From Phoronis ovalis (Eukaryota > Phoronida > Phoronidae): 10,372 nt of DNA. Position 1 is the stretch's first letter, and every line of letters starts with the position of its first letter. The notes beneath the pieces were generated by a model, which was given only the letters and a program-made list of their open reading frames with translations, was not told the DNA's origin and did not search any database. Location of the stretch: the NCBI GenBank assembly GCA_028565635.1, contig JAOXYB010064501.1:1-10372 (forward strand). Reading direction: 5' to 3'. Positions 1 through 7,400 of the stretch are shown in pieces. Position numbers and translations under genes: made by a program.

Positions 1-1258
1 TCACAGACAGCCACCTAATAAAATGAATTTACTTTCAAAGATTCCCAATATCAAATGTCTCACAATAAAATGTAAAGAAAAAATAGTTACATAGCAAAAT
101 AACTTGTTCACCACTTGATAAGTTTTTAAAACATGTAAAAGTTTCAGTACTGAATTAGAGTGTTAAATATCCTGCCTTAACACAGATAAACACATTGATA
201 TACTAAGAGTGTACAATCAAAAGCTTCACAGTTGAATTAGGTTTAAAATTTGAAACAAATGAGAGAGACAGTAGAAAAACAACGAGAAGAGGAATAATTG
301 GGTCATATATTGTGACTATTTACTATATAATTATTAGGACTAATCTACCTATCGGTCAGTCTATCTATAACAAAGTTGTGTTAACGAGGAATCTGGCAAT
401 GAAACAGCACTGAGTGCAGGTAATGACACATCGAGTAATTAAAATTATGATTGAATACAAAAAGTAGTTTGTGATGTCACAAAAACGTCATGTGAAACGT
501 TTGGCTCGAAATCCTGTGAGAATTTGTCTTAACATATTTAACATACAGTTTTAATGAGTGAAAAGCTTCAATTTGTTCCACCCTTTGAGTATGGCTACTA
601 CGGTGAATTTGCAATTGGTCCAAAGAAAAGTAGTCGCGTATCTATTTGAAATTTTGCGACGGCCGTATATCATACTCTCGTGTGGAAAAATATAGAGTAA
701 ATTTAGGAAATATTTTGTATTTCCAAGTGGAACTTAATGAATGATAATTTCGAAAGCAGAAAAGCAGAAAGAAGGATTTTTAAGTAACTTCTGCACCAAG
801 GTTTCAAAAACAACATATGACTGCCGACATCAGAAAACACACGAAAACATCTATTTCATGAGAACAAAATAAATTTAATATCATAGAACCATAAACGGCA
901 TAAAGTAAAAAGGTAATTTTCATAAAATATGCACATTTGGCTTTCCATTAGTACATACATCATCACATTTGAAGCGTTATTTTTATTTTTAATGTGACAT
1001 CAACGAGACCATTGCGTAACGGTCCCGGTTATTGTAGAATGAATGTAACAAATTTAAAATACAATCCTATTGTATATTTTATCTGCACACCATTTTGTTG
1101 CATACAGAAACTTGATTAGAAACAAAAACTAGCTTTTTTAAGATAGTGTGTTTGTGTGTCCTTGGCTTAGTAATAAAACAACATGTAAGTTTTCTTTCTT
1201 CCATTTAATTGTGCAATTAGTTACTGTAAGTTATATTATCACCTCCTTTACATTTTAG
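1..1258 (+). other. upstream intron sequence, no gene recognised
   Basis: AT-rich non-coding DNA ending in a pyrimidine-rich acceptor (AG at 1257-1258). No open frame with protein-like composition is visible on either strand. The acceptor's TAG (1256-1258) is in frame with exon 1, so coding cannot simply continue upstream. Because the product begins mid-protein, this is read as the 3' part of an intron whose upstream exons (AAA+ core) are outside the window. Roughly 480-670 is less AT-rich and contains several CpGs, which may mark an old repeat or a regulatory stretch. Confidence 0.7.
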
Positions 1259-1470
1259 ACCTTGGATGCTCTGTGCATAACCATCATTATGGAATATCTA
1301 GAACCTAATGGTGAGGAGTTGAACAAGCAAGAAACAAGACTCAAGTGGATGACCAAAGTAAAGGATTTTACACCAATCATTAACAGCATGCTACAAAATG
1401 AATCTAAGCACAGAAATGTTCAGTCATATATTTATGGTGAAATTAGCATGAACTTCTTCGCTGAAGCCAG
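1259..1470 (+). CDS. RNF213: RNF213-like exon 1 in window: segment N-terminal to the RING
   Basis: Starts in phase 0 with ACC after the acceptor at 1257-1258 and ends with the first two bases of an Arg codon before donor GTAAGA (phase 2). It encodes residues 1-70 plus part of 71, a mixed-charge, helix-rich stretch opening TLDALCITIIMEYLEP. It has no metal-binding motif. By position it belongs to the part of the E3 module that precedes the RING. No start codon is claimed, because this is an internal exon. Confidence 0.88.
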
Positions 1471-4400
1471 GTAAGATTTTATTCAATCATAATGTTGGAT
1501 TAAGGTGGTACTGATGGTCTTGGATTCAATGAAATATTTTGTGAAAAAATGATTTACTAGAAAAGGTCTGTTCACTCGTAAGGTATGTCTGAATTTATGT
1601 CTGTTGTTCTCTGTTTCATGATTGTACTTTGTTATATAACTATTAAGAACTATAGGGTGACACGAAAATAACAGGACACTTTGCTCTCTCATGTAATTTT
1701 TTTTTGCATAAAGTTATATACCACAAAAAAATACTAATCAGATTTTAGTAATAAAAATAAACTATACTTTGTTTGGATTGTATTTATAAGCTAAATAAAA
1801 AAGGCCGCTACCGAGAAGTATTATATTTAACTGATTTCTAAACACGCACTCTGCAAATCTGAGGTTACTATTTTTGAATATTCACTGTCTGCTTCCTATA
1901 TCATTATACGACTTCTGTAGGGCTTTATTTTGTGTTTGGTTGCTTTGTATACAAATATATCTGAAATTAAAGTAAGTAGTACAATTTCCGTAAATTTACC
2001 ATCATGATATATTTTCTAGTATATTTTTCAAAACGGTTATATCAATAGTACATAAGATTGTATTACAAAGTTTTATCTTATATTTTATTATGCTTGGTTC
2101 TAAAATGTTTTTAACCTGACTGTTTTGTGATATATAATCTGTGATTTCTGTTTGAAGTAAAGGAAAAATGCTTTTAATTTTACAAACAAATGTTTTTTTT
2201 GAAAAGTTTCATGATTACTAAAATAGCATTTTCTGTTGACTCGAATGAATATCAATTATCTTTTATTATGCAACATTTCAAATGAATTGCATCTTTACTT
2301 TTTCATATTATGATGCATCAGGTGTGTCCTATAACTTTCGGGTCACCCTGTAGTCTGAATGCTCCCTAGCACAGCAATGGATTTAGCATTTTGTGTTCGT
2401 TTAATTTATTTTCAGGTTTACATGGAACCGTGTAAATGCTGTGTACCTATTTATTGAGCATGTTTGTCCAGTAGCTGTACAGAAGGATAAACTTGGTGTC
2501 CGTAGATGCATGCCTCTATGGATGGTATGTACTAATTCAACTTATAATAATTTATTATCAGGTTATTTAACCATATTCTTTTATTATGCTCTGATCAATT
2601 TACTAGTATTTGACACCACATGTGCCATCAAGCATGTCATAGAATAATTGAAATAATATTTTACCTTTACTTTAACAGTACAGGAAACTGTAATATTTGG
2701 TGCTTCTATTACATAAAGAATACAGTATACTATCATAAAAATGATTTCATTTTATCATTTTAGCTACTTGGAGACAAAACTGATTGCAAGAAAATTGCTT
2801 CATTAAAACAAGTGGAACGTTTTCTGCACAGCTGTCATCAGAATGCCAGTAAAGAGTTCTTTGGGTAAGCGCTGTAAACATTTAATAACCTACATATTTG
2901 ACTGTCATGAACTATATGGTTATTAATTCATAGTTACAACTTGTTCTGTTTCTAATGCTTAATGTCAACATCATTTATGTTAAATTGTGTTCTAAGAAAT
3001 GGATGCTTATAACAAATAATTCATGAGTATTTAAATCTTTTGCAGTAAACATGACAAATGCAAGGTGTGTGAAAATCCAATGAATAGTCCAGTTCAGCTT
3101 CCTTGTGAACATGTCATCTGTAAATCTTGTTTGCAAGATCTGCAAGGTGCTGATGATAGGGAATGCCCTGAGTGTAGACAAGTCTATCCTGAGGACTTTG
3201 AACATGTTCCTCCAAAAGACAGCAAGTATGTATTGTTTCAGTTCTATAAAATGTGGCTCATGTGAAGAATATTTTGTGCTATGTTTCTTTTACCTTTTGC
3301 CTTACCAGCCTGTCTTCCATGCATCTGTTAAAGTTTCTTTGTATGGTGATAACTATGGTGGCCCTGAAGGACTGTCGTGTTGTCGACTTGTAAAAAATAA
3401 CTCGCAAACAACTCGACAAAAACAACACGACATTCTACTAAGAAACGGCGTGTTGTCGACTTGTAACAACTCGACAACACGACAATTTACTATGAAATGT
3501 CGTGTTGTCGACTTGCAAACTACTCGACAAAAACAACACGACATTTTACTATGAAATGTCGTGTTGTTTTTTTGCAAACAACTCAACAAAAACAACACGA
3601 CAATTTACTATGAAATGTCGTGTTGTCGACTTGCAAGCAACACGACAAAAACAACACGACATTTTATAGTAAAATGTCGTGTTGTTTTTGTCGAGTTGTT
3701 TGCAAAAAAAAACAACATGACATTTCATAGTAAAATATCGTGTTGTTTTTGTCGAGTTGTTTTTTACCAGTCGACAACACGACAGTCCTTCAGGGCCACC
3801 ATAGATAACAGCTTCAATTTTTGTCATATAAGCTTCATACTAGGTGTAGGATAATAACTATATCATTTGTCAAAATACAGGTCATGTTCAATAATTTTAA
3901 CTTAAATCGAACAATATTTGTTCATGAGAGAAGTGTTTTTGCCTATATCAAAGGCCAAATATATATATATATAAAAATACAGGTTATATATGGTGGCCAT
4001 ACTTGTTCACATAATATTATTATTAATAAGCTGTTTATCATTTGCTGGCCTTCTCTGAAGACCGTTTTAAGCCAGAAGGTAAATGTAGGTAAAAAAACAG
4101 GTAAAGTTTGATTTTAACCTGGATGAAGTAGTTTGCCAGGTTTGTTCATGATTGAGATAACTCATAAAAACTGATAGATAGCGCAAGAGAGACTGTTTCA
4201 AGTCAGTGGGTAAATATGGGCCAAAATGCAGACCAAGTTAGGTTTTTACCTAAATACTTTTTATAGAGTACACAACAATATAAATTTGAACCTCTATTGG
4301 TCCTATATGATATTTGTAATACTGATTCTGTTTGAGTGATTGTTGATAATCAACATAATTATATAAAATGGTGATAATAAACAGGGATATTGTCTTTGTT

Positions 4401-7400
4401 GTTATATTTCTATTACTTCTCTTACTAGGGAATCTGTTGATGCCCATAATGCTTATAAGTGGCGCTGTCAGGTTTTCTTCATGGAATTGGTATCAAATTT
4501 GTGTTTTGCTGAAATTTCCCCTCCTGCACCAGAAGTAATAACACTGCTGATGAGTTGCGTTACAAGAAAATCAAAAATACAGAAGTTGCAAAACACCAGT
4601 GTGAGAACTAAACAGATGACACCATTGGATGATTCCATTGACCCGACACCTGTAGTTCGATCGTTTTTACTACAGCTGCTTCTAAAGTCAAGGTATTATA
4701 TTTGTTGAGCATATTTTATAAAAGAGTAGTGTAAGCTATATGAGATAAGGATTGTTTTGTCCAAATGCAAGTGAAGACATTTTTATATTTCAAACTGCAC
4801 AGTGCATAATATTTATTAGAATTGCTTTCATGGTTACCATTTTATATTTTTGTTGCAGCCCCAATATTGTAAGGAAACATTTGCAAGGCTATTTTGACCA
4901 GATTAGAAATGAGTTCCATATTCAAGGTGCAGATTTGGTGGAGTTAGTTGTGCTTTGTGTTCAGTGTATTGAGGTACATAATTAATACATGCTAACAGGG
5001 ATAAATGGAAATGTTTGCGTACAAATGTAAATGTCACTGAGCCTGCCTGTTTATTTCTTTAAGTATCTGCGTTTATCAACAACTATCTATCTACTGACTG
5101 TAAAGGATTATGGCAAATGTATGTTTCTGTATCTAGGAAATTTTCAACTCATATTGTGTTTATATGTGTTTTCTTGTTTGTAAAGGATTCCATGTTCACT
5201 GAAGCGAGTCAGCTAGATGCACCTTTAAAAGATCAGCTGTTGCAGTTTGGTGTTCAAATCTTACAAGAATCAAAGCCAAAATTAGTTTCCAGTAACACTG
5301 AAATGGAGAAAATTGAGGGAATTGCTGGTGCACGTTATGGTCTTACCCTTGTTGCAGCTTTGATATTTGACATTTACTGTAGTAAAGAAATTAAGGAGAC
5401 AAAATTTACCAAACGATTACTAGAAGCTGCATGGGTACTATGTGATGAGTGCCATTCAAAGTGGCCTAGGTTTGTGTTGAGCAAAATTTATTCAGTCAGT
5501 TCTATAACTTTGAAATGTATTTACCTTTTTAGCTAGTATTTCAACTAAAATTATGATTTTTCTTATTTGAGCTGTGTCTAAGTTATTTAGATATTTTTTG
5601 AATAAATTCTGGCTTCTGTATTCACAGGATACTGTTAAGAACAGTTGACTGAGTGTGTGAAAGTAATAAACATGTTTCAGAAAAACAAATTTAAATATCC
5701 TGGCATCAATATTTATCTAGTATAATTTCTTTTTCGTAGATATTTTCTTGTTAAACAGCTTGGTAGAAGGCATGGTTTAGATTGCATAGATATTATAAGA
5801 GAAATTCCATCTTTACGATGGGTAATTCCGCCGGAGGCTGGAAAAAAAGAGGTAATTGTCTTTTACTCGTATCTATGTAAAAAAATTACCTAAAGCAATT
5901 TTAATTTTAATTAAAATGTTAAGAAGTAAATTCATGGGCTATTGACTTCAGATGTTTTTGGTAGGAACTGAATCGCACTTGCACCAAAATAAAACAATTA
6001 TACTCTAAAGTCGTGGAATTGTTAACACTGCATTGCCAATGGAAACACTGTTCTTATCTTGAATGCGTTATTATGTTATGTACTGCTATTTGCTAGGATG
6101 AAATGCCAGACAGATATGTAGTCATTAATGATTTGTATCGCAATGTAAGGGAAAAAATAGCTGTCGCAATGTTGGATGGAACGAAGACAGACAAAGTGAA
6201 AGCTACAATCAATGTAAAGGAAATTTTCTTTGGTTATAGTTCACAAAAAGATTACATGAATTGTGGTGTTCTCAGATAATTTGCTTTAAAAAAATTGTTC
6301 TATATAGTGTTAAATTAGGTGACATCATTTATAGTTGTTAATATTATGGCTTTGGAAAGTACTTGACTGACTTCAAAGGAAATTGGATTAAAATGTTTGC
6401 TAGGTTCTTAAGATGTTGAAAACTATTTAGTGGAAAATTTGGCTGCCACGTCCTTTAATCTAAAATGGGCACCTGTTAATTAACTTCATGTCACTGTGCG
6501 ATACTAAATCTAGTTATACTTGGTATTGCAAATTATTTCCAACTGTCTTTATAAACTTAATTTGGTGATATCTTGCTAACTTTACAAAAAAATAATATTT
6601 TTGAAACCAAGATGTTGATTTGCAGAAGAGCCGTATGCCTACTCACCAAAAGGAAGCGGCTGTTATGTTAGCTGTGTTTAGAGAGATTACTGCTGCATTC
6701 ATTTATGAAGATCAACAAAAACACCCCAGTCAGAAGGTTTGATTTTTTGTTTTCACATTTTCATTTTTGTAATAATTAAAAGTACTCTTTTAATTGCTGT
6801 AAGGGATGTATTTATAAACAAAAGTTATTTGGTTACCTGTAGTGCACTTGAGTGGCAGTGCATTAAATAGCTGACAACTGAAAGCATTATCCATACCTTT
6901 TCAGTTTCTGATTTTTGTGGTGGTAAATGTGCTTAAACTGAGGTCAAACATGGCTATTTTAATTGATAATAATTCAGTTTCTTTTCAAAATATTTTTAGA
7001 TTCTTGAGAAATTTGGCAAATTGTTTGAGAAAAGTGAAACCATCACAAATAAGGTGAATACAATTATACATAATACAATGTTGCAAATGATACTAGTCAT
7101 TTATTACAACCAATATATAACCAATAATAATATGTAATGGGTTACTGTTTAAATTATATCATGTGATTCAGCATAAAGCAACAAATCCCAAAACTACTTT
7201 GTTCAGATTTCCTTTCAAGTCTCCTAACTACCTTCTTAAAATCCTGGCTTGTAAATACCATTTAACCATATTCAACTTAATATATCTCCTCAGTGTTTCT
7301 TGATTGTTCCTTAATGGCAGTATGACTTTCCACTGTAACATGTTTTCAATAGAAACATAAATATCTGGGACTAGTATAACTAAACTAATATTAGGTACTG

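Larger units (their letters stand above)
1653..2350. mobile_element. non-autonomous Tc1/mariner-like inverted-repeat element (MITE)
   Basis: Terminal inverted repeats: left 1653-1679 (starting TAGGGTGACACG) and right 2324-2350 (reverse complement starting CAGGGTGACCCG) match at 22 of 27 positions. Each end is flanked by TA (1651-1652 and 2351-2352), the duplication expected of Tc1/mariner-superfamily transposons. The ~640 bp between them is AT-rich with no long open frame and no recognisable transposase, so the copy would depend on a transposase made elsewhere. The diverged ends suggest an old insertion. The superfamily call is inferred from the TA duplication and the GGGTG-type end alone. 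Confidence 0.72.
1471..2415 (+). other. intron 1, containing a mariner-like element
   Basis: Donor GTAAGA at 1471 and acceptor TTTTCAG ending at 2415, phase 2. Most of its length is the inverted-repeat element at 1653-2350, described separately. The remaining ~180 bp on the left and ~65 bp on the right are plain AT-rich intron. Confidence 0.85.
3354..3803. mobile_element. 450-bp foldback/MITE-type DNA element with internal hairpin units
   Basis: Left end 3354-3397 and right end 3760-3803 are inverted repeats matching at 43 of 44 positions, starting TATGGTGGCCCTGAAGGA. GATAAC flanks both sides. The interior is almost wholly made of units of about 55-65 bp. Each carries an inverted core built on ACAACACGACATTT and its complement, separated by a short ACTATG/CATAGT loop. 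The first four units share one orientation and the last two are reversed. There is no transposase. The near-perfect ends suggest recent movement or strong conservation. The transposon superfamily is not recognised. Confidence 0.85.
3348..3809. repeat. 6-bp direct repeat (GATAAC) flanking the foldback element
   Basis: GATAAC occurs at 3348-3353 and again at 3804-3809, immediately outside the inverted repeat ends, as expected for a target-site duplication. The outermost bases are ambiguous: a 4-bp ATAA duplication with ends CTATGG, or a TA duplication with ends TGGTGG, would also fit. The 6-bp reading explains the most identity. Confidence 0.65.
3226..4428 (+). other. intron 4, containing a foldback element
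   Basis: A 1203-bp intron, phase 2, donor GTATGT and acceptor TTACTAG. It holds the palindromic element at 3354-3803, beginning 128 bp after the RING exon. The rest includes a short (AT)n run near 3960-3972 and a loosely repetitive stretch around 3872-4240 with recurring AAAATACAGGT-like and TTGTTCA words. Open frames seen over 3105-3854 on both strands come from the repeat structure and show no protein character. Confidence 0.85.

Noticed and set aside
472-1002. TGATGTCACA at 472-481 and its reverse complement at 993-1002 as terminal repeats of an element
   Set aside because: The match does not extend beyond 10 bases on either side and no target duplication is visible, so chance is the simpler reading.
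2975-3205. Minus-strand open frame across the RING exon
   Set aside because: Antisense shadow of exon 4. The plus strand carries all eight RING ligands and matching splice sites.
3411-3759. Regularly spaced repeats resembling a CRISPR array
   Set aside because: The units are contiguous hairpins with no unique spacers, lie inside transposon-like terminal inverted repeats, and sit in a eukaryotic intron.
3105-3854. Several open frames of 80-150 codons on both strands over the RING exon and the foldback element
   Set aside because: They come from a short repeated motif with few stops (recurring CRVV/NNTT-like words) and from an alternative frame of the RING exon. They show no protein-like composition or coding signal.
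5117-5185. Extension of exon 7 upstream to 5117 with an in-frame start
   Set aside because: The stretch looks like pyrimidine-rich intron end, and exon 6 already joins in phase to 5186. An internal gene start here has no support.
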